Shown: positions 43,430 to 52,315, counted from the first letter of the stretch. The stretch is DNA of 64,000 nucleotides from Streptomyces sp. NBC_01431 (GCF_036231355.1 NZ_CP109496.1:7130001-7194000); one strand, 5' to 3'. Notes: a model not told the origin generated them from the letters alone. Program-made: numbers and translations.

Positions 43430-44977
43430 TCAGCCGCGTGCCGCGGGCTCGGGGAGCGGGACCCCCTCGCAGGTGGTGTCCGCGGCGGGCAGCGCGCCGT
43501 CCACCAGGTAGTCGTCGACGTACGTGTCCGCGCAGGCGTTGCCGGTCTGGTACTGGCCGTGGTCGCCGTCGTTCACGGTGATCAGGCGCGAGCCCGCCAG
43601 ACCGCGATGGGCGCGCACCGCGCTCTCGTAGTAGGTCGCCGGGTCGTGTATCGAGTTGAGCATCAGAACGGGCGGCAGGCCCTTGCCGGTCACCTTGATG
43701 TGCGGCGCCTTGGACCGCGGCCAGTTCGCGCAGATCGCGCTGAACGTCAACTCCCGTGCTCCGGCAAGGGGGTTGACGCGCGTCGCCTCGGCGCTCTTGT
43801 CCACCCAATAGCGGCTGTCCCGGTTCCACGGGGTGTCCCCGCAGGTGACCGAGAAGAAGTCGGCGAAGAAGTTGGCGCCCATGGGGTGCTTCATCTGGTT
43901 CGCGACGGCCTTCCTCGCGTCCGCGGGCGCGCTGTCGGGGTCTTCGAGCAGGCTCAGCAGGGAGGCGAGCGCGGGGAACCCGCTGTGCGCTTCGTACATC
44001 GCGTTGGTCGCGGCGACGTCGAGCTGGTTGGGCGTGATGAGCGTGCCCTCCAGGTCGAGTGGCCGGTCGTGCAGCGCGGCCCGGAGCCGCTCGTAGGACG
44101 CCTTGGCCTCGGCGGGCGTCGCGCCCTGGTGGTACGCCTGGTCGTTCTTCGCCAGCCACGGCAGGAAGTCCTGCTCGAACCGGCGCTGGAAGCTCATCGG
44201 CTGCCCCACCAGGAACGACTGCCAGCTGCCCGTGAAGTCGACGTTGCTGTCCAGGACGACCCGCTCCACCCGGCGCGGGAACTCGGTCGCGTAGTACGCC
44301 CCGAGGAAGGACGCGTAGGACGGGCCGTAGTAGGACACCTTGGCCACGCCGAGCAGCGAGCGGAACAGGTCCATGTCGTGCACGGCCTGGTCGGTCGTGA
44401 TGTACGGCAGCAGCCCGCCCGACTCGCGCTCGCAGTCCTGCACGAAGTCACGGGCCCGGTCGAACGTCGCCCGCAGCGCCTGCCCGGAGCGGTCCCTCAG
44501 GTCGCCGCTGGAGAAGAAGGCGTCGACCTTGTCCTGGTCCGAGCAGACCACGTTGGTGGACGCGCCGACGCCGCGCTGGTCGAAGCTGACGATGTCGTAC
44601 GCCGCCGAGAGCTTCGCGCTGCCCTTGGCCAGGTTGGCCGGGCGCGGCAGGCCCGAGGCGCCGGGGCCGCCCGCCGCCATCATGAGCACCCCGCGCCGGG
44701 CGGCCGGGTCGGCCGCCTGATGGCGGGACACCCGCACGGTGAGGCTCGGCCCGGCGTCCGGGTGGTACCAGTCCCGCGGCACGGACATCGCCGCGCACTG
44801 AAGCGTGCCGGACACGCACGGCTGCCAGTCGAGCTTCTGATGGCGGTAGCGGTCCGGCACGGGCGGGGTGCCCGCGTTGGCGGCGGCGCTCGCCGCGCCG
44901 GCCGGCAGAGCGGCGGCGGCCAGCAGACCGCACGCGGCGGCCGCGGCCCAGCGGACCGGCTTGGTGAACAACTGCAT
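43430..44977 (-). CDS. Secreted alpha/beta-hydrolase peptidase (tripeptidyl aminopeptidase-like)
   Basis: The protein has 515 residues with a signal peptide ending near GAASA. The body follows the TAP/SlpD-E family: HQKLDWQPC at the N-terminus, GGPGASG oxyanion loop, SFDQRGVG, and a C-terminal TAP-like domain with MLNSIHDPATYYESA and NDGDHGQY holding Asp and His. The nucleophile elbow reads YYGPSYASF, so GxSxA replaces the usual GxSxG. GGAG lies before the ATG at 44977. It probably removes tripeptides from extracellular proteins. A conspicuous palindrome lies 104 bases upstream. Confidence 0.87.
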   Translation of the reverse strand: MQLFTKPVRWAAAAACGLLAAAALPAGAASAAANAGTPPVPDRYRHQKLDWQPCVSGTLQCAAMSVPRDWYHPDAGPSLTVRVSRHQAADPAARRGVLMMAAGGPGASGLPRPANLAKGSAKLSAAYDIVSFDQRGVGASTNVVCSDQDKVDAFFSSGDLRDRSGQALRATFDRARDFVQDCERESGGLLPYITTDQAVHDMDLFRSLLGVAKVSYYGPSYASFLGAYYATEFPRRVERVVLDSNVDFTGSWQSFLVGQPMSFQRRFEQDFLPWLAKNDQAYHQGATPAEAKASYERLRAALHDRPLDLEGTLITPNQLDVAATNAMYEAHSGFPALASLLSLLEDPDSAPADARKAVANQMKHPMGANFFADFFSVTCGDTPWNRDSRYWVDKSAEATRVNPLAGARELTFSAICANWPRSKAPHIKVTGKGLPPVLMLNSIHDPATYYESAVRAHRGLAGSRLITVNDGDHGQYQTGNACADTYVDDYLVDGALPAADTTCEGVPLPEPAARG

Positions 44978-45080
44978 GTGGCTGACTCCCCGTCGGGATT
45001 GCTCCCCTTGCTGTGGAACGGTCGTACAGATCGTCCACCGCCGGGCCACCCCGCCTCGATCCCGCCACCACCCCGATCGT

Positions 45081-45100
45081 TGGTGGCACTAATGCCACCA
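45081..45100. promoter_or_regulatory. Palindromic operator TGGTGGCA-CTAA-TGCCACCA
   Basis: A perfect 8-base inverted repeat with a 4-base centre lies 104 bases upstream of the peptidase start and six bases after the TenA-like stop codon. Its position and symmetry suggest a repressor site in the peptidase promoter. The regulator is unknown; a weaker possibility is termination of the TenA-like gene. Confidence 0.55.
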
Positions 45101-45106
45101 TGCCGC

Positions 45107-45781
45107 TCAGGTCCGTTCGGCGAGGGTGTTCCAGAACATCGACTCGTAGGTCTGGAGCAGCCGCCCGTAGCGCAGGCCGCCGGCGACGCCTTCGCCGTGC
45201 TCGTCGTCCGACCCGGCGGCGACGGCCGCGACCGCCTGGCGTTCGAGTTCCGGCGCCGGGCCCGCGAAGAAGTCGAAGAAGCCGCACGCCTTGTCGGTGA
45301 ATCCGTACCGGGTGCGCAGCGCCCCGGCGACTCGCGCGCAATACCCGCCCCAGGCCGCGAAGTTGGCGGTGAGGGCCAGTGCCACGCTCGGCGGCTCGCC
45401 GTTCAGCGCCAGCCAGGCGACGTACGCCGGATAGGCCTGACAGCCCGCCCGCGGCTCGTACTGCCCGATGTCCTCGGCGGTCAGGCCCAGGGCCGCCTCG
45501 TACGCCCCGAGCCGGTCCAGGGCCAGCGTCTCGCCGTCGGCGAGCGTGCCGAAGAACTCCGCGCACGCGGTGCCCCGGCCGGCGCGCTCGGCCAGGAGCA
45601 GGAAGGCCCGCCGGTCGGAGGCGATGATGTGGCGCTGCTCCAGGGCGAGCCCGGCGAGCGCGGAGCGGGGCGCCGCGGCGGACTCGATGAGGGGGACGAG
45701 GCGGTTCGCGTCCGCCGGGGGAGCGAGTTCGGCCGCCGTGGCCGCGATGATTTCCTCAGCCGTACGCGCCTGACGAGTCAT
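45107..45781 (-). CDS. TenA/THI-4-like family protein
   Basis: This 224-residue all-helical protein resembles the TenA/PqqC/thiaminase II fold, with EQRHIIASDRRAFLLLAERAG, AYPAYVAWLALNGEPPSVALALTANFAAWGGYC and a C-terminal YESMFWNTL similar to the terminal helix of TenA. The canonical active-site Cys of thiaminase II is not obvious at its expected place, although a Cys is present in WGGYC. GAGGG lies before the ATG. It may share a transcript with the GT87-like gene upstream. Thiamine salvage or an unrelated oxidase role are both possible. Confidence 0.72.
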   Translation of the reverse strand: MTRQARTAEEIIAATAAELAPPADANRLVPLIESAAAPRSALAGLALEQRHIIASDRRAFLLLAERAGRGTACAEFFGTLADGETLALDRLGAYEAALGLTAEDIGQYEPRAGCQAYPAYVAWLALNGEPPSVALALTANFAAWGGYCARVAGALRTRYGFTDKACGFFDFFAGPAPELERQAVAAVAAGSDDEHGEGVAGGLRYGRLLQTYESMFWNTLAERT

Positions 45782-45856
45782 GGGGACCCTCTTCGCAAGT
45801 CTGCCGGTGCGGTCCGGCCCAGCGTCTCACGCGGCCTGGCCCCGGCGGGCCGCAGC

Positions 45857-47005
45857 TCAAGCGCGCCGGGCGCGTTCGACGGTGCCCCGGCGCCTTCGGC
45901 GGCGGTCCCGGGTCCGGTCGCGCTGCGGCCACAGCAGCACGTATCCCGTCGACACGATCACGAACGCCAGCCGGATCAGGCCCCGCGCCGCGTCGTCCGC
46001 CACCACGAACACGCTGCCGTACAGCGTCAGGAGCGCTAGCCAGCTCCACCACGGCACCAGCCTGCGCTGCCCGATCACGTCCCACAGCAGGGTCCCGAGC
46101 AGCACCGACGCCGTGTAGTACGTGTACACACTGGGGTCGAGCACGATCCGTGCGTTGGCGCCCAGCAGCACCACCGCCGCCCATCGCCCCCGCCACACCG
46201 CGACGGCCCCGAGCAGCAGGCCGAGCGCGGCCTGCGCCGGGCGGTCCCAGCCGGGCGTCTCGGGATCCGCCACGCCGAGCCAGCGCAGTGCGGACGCGGG
46301 CTGGTTGGGTATCGCGAACCCGGCCGCGGACAGCGAGTGCGGATTGCTGAGGAAGAACGGCGCCCAGGCGACCGCGACCACCGCCGCGCACCACAGCCCC
46401 GCCCGCAGCCACTGGTGGCGCGGCAGGGCGAAGAGCAGCGCCGCGAACGTCACCGCGGTCGGCTTCGAGTCCATCGCGAGGGCCAGCCACACCCCGGTGC
46501 CCACCGCGCTGTCGCGGGTCACCGAACGGACGGCCAGGGCCGTGAAGAACAGCGCGAGCACGTCGTCGAGGTGGCCGAAGCGGACCGACACCTCGATCCA
46601 CATCGGGATGAAGGCGAGCCCGGCGATCAGCACCCGCTGCCGCAGCCTTTGATGGTTGGTGCCCGTCCCCAGGAAGTGCCAGGCGGCGCTGCGGCCGGCA
46701 AGGACCACGATGACCAGGCCGAGCACCGACATCAACAGCGCGGCCAGGAACTGGCCCGTCCGTTCGGGGAACGGATTGAAGAGGCCGGCGGTCAGGAAGC
46801 TGATGGGGCCCATCTGGAGCTCGGGATGGTGGGCGTACAGGTTGAGCCCGCCGGTGCCGTCGCCGGAGGGGCCCTGGTAGATGAGTTCGCCGCCCGCGCG
46901 CAGATAGTGCCAGGAGAAGCCGCCGTTGGGTTCCACCACGGCGAACCACAGCGCCGTCCATGCGGAGAGCAGGATCAGGTGCATCCTCTGACTGATGGCC
47001 GGCAC
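45857..47005 (-). CDS. Polytopic membrane glycosyltransferase-like protein (GT87/DUF2029 type)
   Basis: The 382-residue protein has about nine membrane helices. VEPNGGFSWHYLRAGGELIY near the first extracytoplasmic loop and GHLDDVLALFFTALAVRSVTRDS fit polyprenyl-phosphate-mannose-type glycosyltransferases. The very basic tail (RTRDRRRRRRGTVERARRA) is cytoplasmic. The donor and acceptor are not predictable. Confidence 0.72.
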   Translation of the reverse strand: MPAISQRMHLILLSAWTALWFAVVEPNGGFSWHYLRAGGELIYQGPSGDGTGGLNLYAHHPELQMGPISFLTAGLFNPFPERTGQFLAALLMSVLGLVIVVLAGRSAAWHFLGTGTNHQRLRQRVLIAGLAFIPMWIEVSVRFGHLDDVLALFFTALAVRSVTRDSAVGTGVWLALAMDSKPTAVTFAALLFALPRHQWLRAGLWCAAVVAVAWAPFFLSNPHSLSAAGFAIPNQPASALRWLGVADPETPGWDRPAQAALGLLLGAVAVWRGRWAAVVLLGANARIVLDPSVYTYYTASVLLGTLLWDVIGQRRLVPWWSWLALLTLYGSVFVVADDAARGLIRLAFVIVSTGYVLLWPQRDRTRDRRRRRRGTVERARRA

Positions 47006-47176
47006 GTGCGTTCAGCTCCTGTTTCCCTGCCCGTTGCGAATGGCGTTCCGTGGAGCGCGCGGGGCCCCGTGGAAAGATGTCATGCCGCCCGGATCCGTTG
47101 GCACCGCGGGTCCACATGTGCGCCTCACCACACCGAACGCGGCCCCCGCACACCGCCGCACGGGTCTGGCCGATAC

Positions 47177-47196
47177 CTCTTAATGAGAGCTAAAAT
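47177..47196 (+). promoter_or_regulatory. Promoter with MarR-type palindrome and TAAAAT -10 box
   Basis: CTCT-TAATG-AGAG is a 4-base inverted repeat with a 5-base spacer, directly followed by C and TAAAAT. A -10 box at 47191-47196 would start transcription at the G of the GTG at 47203, giving a leaderless mRNA. The palindrome would place a MarR dimer over the promoter. This is an inference from spacing. Confidence 0.55.
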
Positions 47197-47202
47197 GTGG
47201 GC

Positions 47203-47667
47203 GTGGCTACCGAACAGGCAGAGCCGTTCGACGACTCCTTCGCCGATGTGCTCGCCGGTGTCCAGCGGCTCATCCGGCGGCGCCTGCGCCGCGGGCAGAG
47301 CGCGCCGCGGCTGCGCGGGGCGCACGTCGAACTGCTCAGGCTCGTCGCCGTCAAGCCCGGCATCGGGGTGTCGGCCGCCGCCAAGGAGTTGTACCTCGCG
47401 GGCAACTCGGTCTCCACACTCGTCAACCAGCTGGTCAAGGACGGGTACCTGAGGCGCGAGACCGATCCGGGCGACCGCCGCTCGGCACGGCTCTTCGCGA
47501 CCCCCGCGGCCCTGGCCCGGCTGCACGACTGGCAGCGGCGCCGCGCCGCGCTCGTACGGCAGCAAGTGGCGTGCCTGGACGCGGCCGACCGGGCCGCCCT
47601 CGCCGCCGCACTGCCCGCCCTGCGCCGGCTCGCCGAGAACCTGCACGAGGAAGCGGAGGGACCATGA
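47203..47667 (+). CDS. MarR-family transcriptional regulator
   Basis: This 154-residue winged-helix regulator has RGAHVELLRLVAVKPGIGVSAAAKELYLAGNSVSTLVNQLVKDGYLRRETDPGDRRSARLFATPAA. The DRR wing motif is diagnostic for MarR. An upstream in-frame GTG at 47197 also exists; the GTG at 47203 was chosen because it coincides with the predicted transcript start. Its stop overlaps the ABC ATPase start by ATGA, so it is the first gene of the exporter operon and probably represses it. Confidence 0.87.
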   Translation: MATEQAEPFDDSFADVLAGVQRLIRRRLRRGQSAPRLRGAHVELLRLVAVKPGIGVSAAAKELYLAGNSVSTLVNQLVKDGYLRRETDPGDRRSARLFATPAALARLHDWQRRRAALVRQQVACLDAADRAALAAALPALRRLAENLHEEAEGP

Positions 47668-48500
47668 GCGACGACGACGCGGTGGTGTGCAGCGGCCTGG
47701 AGTACGCGTTCGGCGAGACCAGAGCGGTCGACGGGCTCGACCTGGCCGTCGCCACGGGCGAGGTCTTCGGCCTGCTCGGCCCGAACGGCGCGGGCAAGAC
47801 CACCGCGATCCGCTGCATCACCACCCTGCTGCCGGTACCGGCCGGCCGCGTTCGGGTGTTCGGGCACGACGCGGCCGGGGAACGCATGGCCGTGCGCCGC
47901 CTGCTCGGCTACGTACCGCAGCAGCTGTCCGCCGACGCGGGCCTGACCGGACGCGAGAACGTGGCGCTGTTCGCCCGCGTCTTCGACGTCCCCCGCAAGG
48001 AAAGCGCCCGCCGCGTCGAGCAGGCGCTGTACGCCGTCGACCTCACGGAGGCCGCCGACCGGATGGCCAAGACGTACTCGGGCGGCATGATCCGCCGCCT
48101 GGAACTCGCCCAGGCGCTGGTCAGCGCGCCCCGGCTGCTCATCCTGGACGAGCCGACCATCGGCCTGGACCCGATCGCCCGCACCAGCGTGTGGGAACAC
48201 ATCAACGCCGTACGCCGAGCCACCGGCATGACCGTGCTCGTCACCACCCACTACATGGACGAGGCCGACCAGTACTGCGACCGCGTCGCCCTCATGCACC
48301 GCGGCCGGATCCGCGCCCTGGGAACGCCCGACGGCCTCAGGTCCGACCTGCGCGAGCGCCGCCAAGGCAGTGGCCCGGACGATCCCATACCCACGCTGGA
48401 GGACGTCTTCCGCGAGATCGCCGGCAGTGGGCTCGACAGTCAGGGAGGTGACTTCCGCGATGTCCGCAGCACCCGCCGCACCGCATCCCGCCTCGGCTGA
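47664..48500 (+). CDS. ABC transporter ATP-binding protein (DrrA-like)
   Basis: The ATPase has 278 residues with Walker A GPNGAGKTT, Q-loop YVPQQ, signature YSGGMIRRLELAQAL, Walker B LLILDEPTIGLD and the H-loop VTTHYMDEADQYCDR. The C-terminal LEDVFREIAGSG element is typical of DrrA-type drug or antibiotic exporters. Its gene overlaps the permease gene by 41 bases. It energises the adjacent ABC-2 permease. Confidence 0.92.
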   Translation: MSDDDAVVCSGLEYAFGETRAVDGLDLAVATGEVFGLLGPNGAGKTTAIRCITTLLPVPAGRVRVFGHDAAGERMAVRRLLGYVPQQLSADAGLTGRENVALFARVFDVPRKESARRVEQALYAVDLTEAADRMAKTYSGGMIRRLELAQALVSAPRLLILDEPTIGLDPIARTSVWEHINAVRRATGMTVLVTTHYMDEADQYCDRVALMHRGRIRALGTPDGLRSDLRERRQGSGPDDPIPTLEDVFREIAGSGLDSQGGDFRDVRSTRRTASRLG

Positions 48501-49317
48501 CCCCACCGGCCGGGCCCTCGATCTGCTTCTCGTCCCGCCGCGGCCCCGCACCGGCTGGCGCGTGCTGCCCGCACGGGTCGGCGCCCTGTGCGCGGTCGAG
48601 CTGCAAAAGCTCCGGCACGACCGCGCCGAGCTCTACACCCGGGCCGTGCAGCCCGCCCTGTGGCTGCTGATCTTCGGTGAGACCTTCACCCGCATCAAGG
48701 CGATCCCGACCGGCGGTATCCCGTACATCGACTATCTGGCGCCCGGCATCATCGCCCAGTCCGCGATGTTCATCGCCATCTTCTACGGCATCATGATCAT
48801 CTGGGAGGGGGACTCCGGCATCCTCACCAAACTCCTCGTCACCCCCACCCCTCGCTCGGCCCTCATCACCGGAAAGGCCTTCGCGGCCGGGGTCAAGGCG
48901 CTGATCCAGGCGGTCGTGGTGATCGTCATCGCCGCGCTGCTCGGCGTCGCCATGACGTGGAACCCGCTGCGGCTGCTCGGCGTCGGGGCTGCAGTGGTCC
49001 TCGGTTCGGCGTTCTTCTCCTGCCTGTCCATGTCGATCGCCGGGATCGTACTGACCCGTGACCGCCTGATGGGCATCGGCCAGGCCATCACCATGCCGCT
49101 GTTCTTCGGCTCCAGCGCCCTCTACCCGGTGTCGATCATGCCGGGCTGGCTTCAGGCCGTCAGCAAGGCCAACCCGCTGAGCTATCAGGTCGACGCCCTG
49201 CGCGGACTCCTGCTCGGCACGCCCTCCCATCTCGCCCTCGACTACGGAGTGTTGCTGGTCGCCGCCGTGCTCGGCGTCCTGGCGGCGTCCTCCCTGCTCG
49301 GCAGACTGGCCCGCTGA
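48460..49317 (+). CDS. ABC-2 type permease (DrrB-like)
   Basis: The 285-residue protein has six membrane helices in the C-terminal 230 residues and the ABC-2 pattern (YIDYLAPGIIAQSAMFIAIFYGIMIIWEGDSGILTKLLVTPTPRSALITGKAF; then SSALYPVSIMPGWLQAVSKANPLSYQVDALR). The ATG at 48460 is served by GGAGGTGA 11 bases upstream; a GTG 12 bases earlier is an alternative. With the ATPase it forms a two-component exporter. Confidence 0.9.
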   Translation: MSAAPAAPHPASADPTGRALDLLLVPPRPRTGWRVLPARVGALCAVELQKLRHDRAELYTRAVQPALWLLIFGETFTRIKAIPTGGIPYIDYLAPGIIAQSAMFIAIFYGIMIIWEGDSGILTKLLVTPTPRSALITGKAFAAGVKALIQAVVVIVIAALLGVAMTWNPLRLLGVGAAVVLGSAFFSCLSMSIAGIVLTRDRLMGIGQAITMPLFFGSSALYPVSIMPGWLQAVSKANPLSYQVDALRGLLLGTPSHLALDYGVLLVAAVLGVLAASSLLGRLAR

Positions 49318-49337
49318 GCGGTGCCATCGTGATCCGT

Positions 49338-49745
49338 ATGACCGAGGACAGCGGCTACCTCCTGGACAACCGGCAGACCGAAGCGGGCGAGCGGTCCGAG
49401 GCACTCGGCCAGCTCTTGGACGGCTCGACGTTCCGGCATTTCGACCGCGGCTTCAGGGAACTCCTCGCCGAGCGCGGCGCCGATCTCTCGTACGGCCGCA
49501 AACTCCCGCGCCTGCTCGGGGAGTTGAGCCTGGACCGGGTGGAGGTGGACGCGTACTTCCCGGTCACCTCGCCCGCCGCCACGGTGCTGGAGGCGGCAAC
49601 CGTGCGCCAGATCAGGGGCTCGCTCGTCGCCCGGGGTCTCGCCACTGACGGCGAGATCGACCGCCATCTCGCGAACGTCGCCGCGGGCCGGCTAGATCTC
49701 GCGACCTCGCCGATGATCTCCGCCTGGGGCCGCAAGCAGGCCTGA
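49338..49745 (+). CDS. Internally deleted SAM methyltransferase remnant
   Basis: The 135-residue product joins the N-terminus and C-terminus of a common Streptomyces methyltransferase. Residues 1-37 (YLLDNRQTEAGERSEALGQLLDGSTFRHFD) are the usual start, and from RGFRELLAERGADLSYGRKLPRLL to the end (ISAWGRKQA) it matches the C-terminal third. The intervening Rossmann core with the SAM-binding GxGxG loop is missing, without loss of frame. It cannot bind SAM and should be inactive as an enzyme. It lies 20 bases after the ABC permease, as a probable last gene of the MarR-ABC operon. GTG at 49329 is an alternative start. Confidence 0.8.
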   Translation: MTEDSGYLLDNRQTEAGERSEALGQLLDGSTFRHFDRGFRELLAERGADLSYGRKLPRLLGELSLDRVEVDAYFPVTSPAATVLEAATVRQIRGSLVARGLATDGEIDRHLANVAAGRLDLATSPMISAWGRKQA

Positions 49746-49798
49746 GCGGCGAACCCACACACGGGCGCGCGGCGCGCTCAGCGCATCCCGGGCCCGCC

Positions 49799-50626
49799 TC
49801 AGGCCACCGTGTCGTATGTGTAGTAGCGGCGGTGGTCGAGCAGGTCCGCCGGGGTCACGTTGTTCCACGGCCGCATCGTGTCGTGCAGGTCCACCACATC
49901 ACGCGTCCCGGCCGTGGGCAGATACGACGAGCCGGGGTGCCGGGACTGCCACTGCGTCCAGAGCTTGTCCACGAACGCGTGGTGCATCCAGAACACCGGG
50001 TCGTTGGGGGAGGCCCCCGTCCCCATCTGCCCGCCCACCCACACGTGGACCCGGTTGTGCAGGTTGACCCCGCGCCAGCCCTCCAGATGGTTGCGGAAGC
50101 CGTCGGACGCGCTGTTCCACGGCGCCATGTCGTACGTCGTCATGGCGAGCACACCGTCGACCTCGGCCCGGGTCGGCAGCTGCGCCACCGCCGCTCCCAG
50201 GGCCCGGCGCAGATAAGTGCGGCCGTCCACCCGGATGTTGAGGTTCCAGCCGCCCGCGCTCTGGGCGAACGGTCCGTCCATCACCTGGCCGTCGCGGCTG
50301 CGGCCGGTGCCGCCGAGGAAGTCGGCCGCCCACGGCGAGGATGTGGCGGTGCGGTCGGCCGTCCAGTCCCAGTACGGCAGCGTGACCGACGCGTCGACCG
50401 ACTGGAGCGCCTGCTCGAACTCGATGAGGAATCTGCGGTGCCAGGGCAGGAACGACGGCGAGCGGTGGCCGACCCGGTCGCCGGTGTCGGTGTCGCTCAT
50501 GATGAAGGCGTTGTGCGTGCTCACGAAGGTGTCGTACCTCCCGTTGCGCTTCAGCTGTAGCAGGGCGGCGACGAAGCGGCGCTTCTCGTCGGTGGTCAGG
50601 TCCGCCTGGTTCTTGCGAACGGCCAT
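49799..50626 (-). CDS. melC2: Tyrosinase (type 3 copper monooxygenase)
   Basis: This 275-residue enzyme oxidises tyrosine to DOPA and dopaquinone, giving melanin. All six copper ligands are present at the classical Streptomyces positions: His38, His54 and His63 for CuA, and His190, His194 and His216 for CuB. It lacks its own signal peptide and is exported through its partner MelC1, encoded 52 bases upstream in the same operon. Length is normal. Confidence 0.97.
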   Translation of the reverse strand: MAVRKNQADLTTDEKRRFVAALLQLKRNGRYDTFVSTHNAFIMSDTDTGDRVGHRSPSFLPWHRRFLIEFEQALQSVDASVTLPYWDWTADRTATSSPWAADFLGGTGRSRDGQVMDGPFAQSAGGWNLNIRVDGRTYLRRALGAAVAQLPTRAEVDGVLAMTTYDMAPWNSASDGFRNHLEGWRGVNLHNRVHVWVGGQMGTGASPNDPVFWMHHAFVDKLWTQWQSRHPGSSYLPTAGTRDVVDLHDTMRPWNNVTPADLLDHRRYYTYDTVA

Positions 50627-50678
50627 GAGGGTGCTCCTGGTGGGACTCGGTGCGGGCGGGTGGCGGGCTGCGGCTGGA

Positions 50679-51086
50679 TCAGGCGAGCGGAACGAGGGCG
50701 GCGCCCTGGAGCTCCACCACTGCGGCGCGGGCGACCGCGCGCGGAGTGGGAGACGGCTCGTAGTGGTTGACGACGCTGATCCAGGTGCCGTCGGCGTTCT
50801 GCATGACGTGCAGCTCCTGGCCGTCTATCCGCACGCCGTAGCCCCCGCCGTGGTGCATGTGCCCGGAGCCGGGCGCACCCTGGATGCGGCGCCCCTGGAA
50901 CACCTCGTCGAACGCCTCGGGCGCGCCGTGCCCCGCGTGCCCGTCGTGGCCGCTGTGGCCCGATGTCGCCGTGGCCGGCGCCGCGCCGCGGGCCGTGGCG
51001 GCGGCGTGCGCGGTGCCCGTCAGGGCGAGAGTGGCGAGGGTGCCCGCGGTGGCGCCCATGGCTTGGCGGCGGGTGGGTCGAGACAT
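50679..51086 (-). CDS. melC1: Tyrosinase co-factor / caddie protein
   Basis: This 135-residue protein has a twin-arginine-like signal peptide (MSRPTRRQAMGATAGTLATLALTGTAHA) and a His-rich region (SGHSGHDGHAGHG, then GHMHHGG) that delivers copper to tyrosinase and carries it out of the cell. GGGG lies six bases before the ATG at 51086. It is the first gene of the melC operon. Confidence 0.93.
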   Translation of the reverse strand: MSRPTRRQAMGATAGTLATLALTGTAHAAATARGAAPATATSGHSGHDGHAGHGAPEAFDEVFQGRRIQGAPGSGHMHHGGGYGVRIDGQELHVMQNADGTWISVVNHYEPSPTPRAVARAAVVELQGAALVPLA

Positions 51087-51476
51087 CGCAATCCCCTTGA
51101 ATCGGTGGGTATTTGGGCCGTCCATACCTACCGTTCGAAGGCGGTGTGCCAGAAGGGGTGACTGCTTGGTTGGTCACTATGCGGACATGTCCAGATTCGA
51201 AGTGCAGTGTTCAACCACGGGGATCTTGCTGGCCCGGGGGCGCGGGATCGCCGATCGTGAAGATTCCCTCCGGAATATGCCAACTCTGTGAAAATCTTGT
51301 TGCTTCGATGGATCACCTGTGGTTGCCCTCACCTCCTCAAGCTGACCTGAAACACCCACCGCCTGTTGGCCACTGGCCAAAACCGCACTCTGGTCAACCG
51401 GGCGCCGTGGCGTGAGGATCGCCCGGTCGGGGGCGGCGTCCGGTGCCGTCCGCACTGTGGGGGAAGCGAGTTGTCG
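51087..51476. other. Divergent intergenic region, melC promoter side
   Basis: This 390-base gap separates melC1 from the divergent secreted-protein gene. It holds a TGACTGCTTGGTTGGTCA imperfect repeat and a GGACATGTCC palindrome at 51183-51192, both possible regulatory sites. A 34-codon open frame starting at 51187 has no ribosome site or recognisable product and is not called. Confidence 0.4.
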
Positions 51477-52280
51477 ATGAAGCGAAGACCGTCAAGGGCA
51501 GTGCTGCACGGAGCGGTGGCATTGCTTCTCGCGTGTACGGGCGGGATGCTCGCACCCGTCGCCGCGCAGGCCGCGACCGCCGTTGTCGCCCCGGCCTGCT
51601 CAACGGACAGCGGAGCCAAGGGACTTGCGAGCAACCCGGTCGCGGACAGCCTCGTCCAGGTGCCCCGCGCCGACGGCCGGGTCGATCAACTCCAGTTGTT
51701 CTACGACTCCAGCGCGATGGGCGGACTGCCCTTCGTATGGCACCGCGAACAGGCCGCACCGGGCGGGGCGTACGGCCCGTGGACCCGGGTGAGCGCGGCA
51801 ACCGTGGGCCCCAAGAGCTACTACCTCACGGCGATCGAGAACTCCGCGGGGCAGGTGGAAATCCTCTTCTCGACGTACGGTCAGTTCTGCCACTCGGTAC
51901 GGAACGCGGACGGGCCGGGCTGGAGCGTGCCCGACAACTTCGGCCTGGCGCCCGGCCCCTACATGGGCGGCGTCGTCCTCTTCAAGGAGCGGGACGGCAC
52001 CATCGACGCCTTCGCCTCCACCATGAAGACCGGATCCTCGATGGAGGTCCGCAGCCAGCACGACGCGAGTGCGGGCTGGGGCCCGGTCACCTCGATGGGC
52101 AAGGTCCCCGAGACCGACATCGGACTGAGCCAGCCCTCCGCGGTCTCCCAACTCACCGATGGCCGCGTACATCTGACGGTTCATGAGTGGAACCGGGACT
52201 CCCGCTACTGGCAGATCACCCAGGATTCACCGGGCGGTCCGTGGGGGCCGTGGCAGCTGTGCGGCACCGTATGCGCGTAG
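51477..52280 (+). CDS. Secreted beta-propeller-like protein
   Basis: The 267-residue product has a signal peptide (RRPSRAVLHGAVALLLACTGGMLAPVAAQA). The mature part has about four to five repeats of 45-50 residues with W/F-x-x-x motifs (GPWTRVSAA, GWSVPDNFG, GWGPVTSMG, GPWGPWQLC), as in PLL/tachylectin-like lectins or sialidase-like propellers. Two cysteine pairs may be disulphides. The start has only a weak ribosome site. The role is unknown; binding of extracellular glycans is plausible. Confidence 0.72.
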   Translation: MKRRPSRAVLHGAVALLLACTGGMLAPVAAQAATAVVAPACSTDSGAKGLASNPVADSLVQVPRADGRVDQLQLFYDSSAMGGLPFVWHREQAAPGGAYGPWTRVSAATVGPKSYYLTAIENSAGQVEILFSTYGQFCHSVRNADGPGWSVPDNFGLAPGPYMGGVVLFKERDGTIDAFASTMKTGSSMEVRSQHDASAGWGPVTSMGKVPETDIGLSQPSAVSQLTDGRVHLTVHEWNRDSRYWQITQDSPGGPWGPWQLCGTVCA

Positions 52281-52315
52281 GGGGAGCGGCGGGGATGCGG
52301 GAGGGGAGAGGGACG

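Noticed and set aside
51187..51291. 34-codon open frame upstream of the secreted propeller protein
   Set aside because: No ribosome site, no family resemblance, and it lies in a divergent promoter region.
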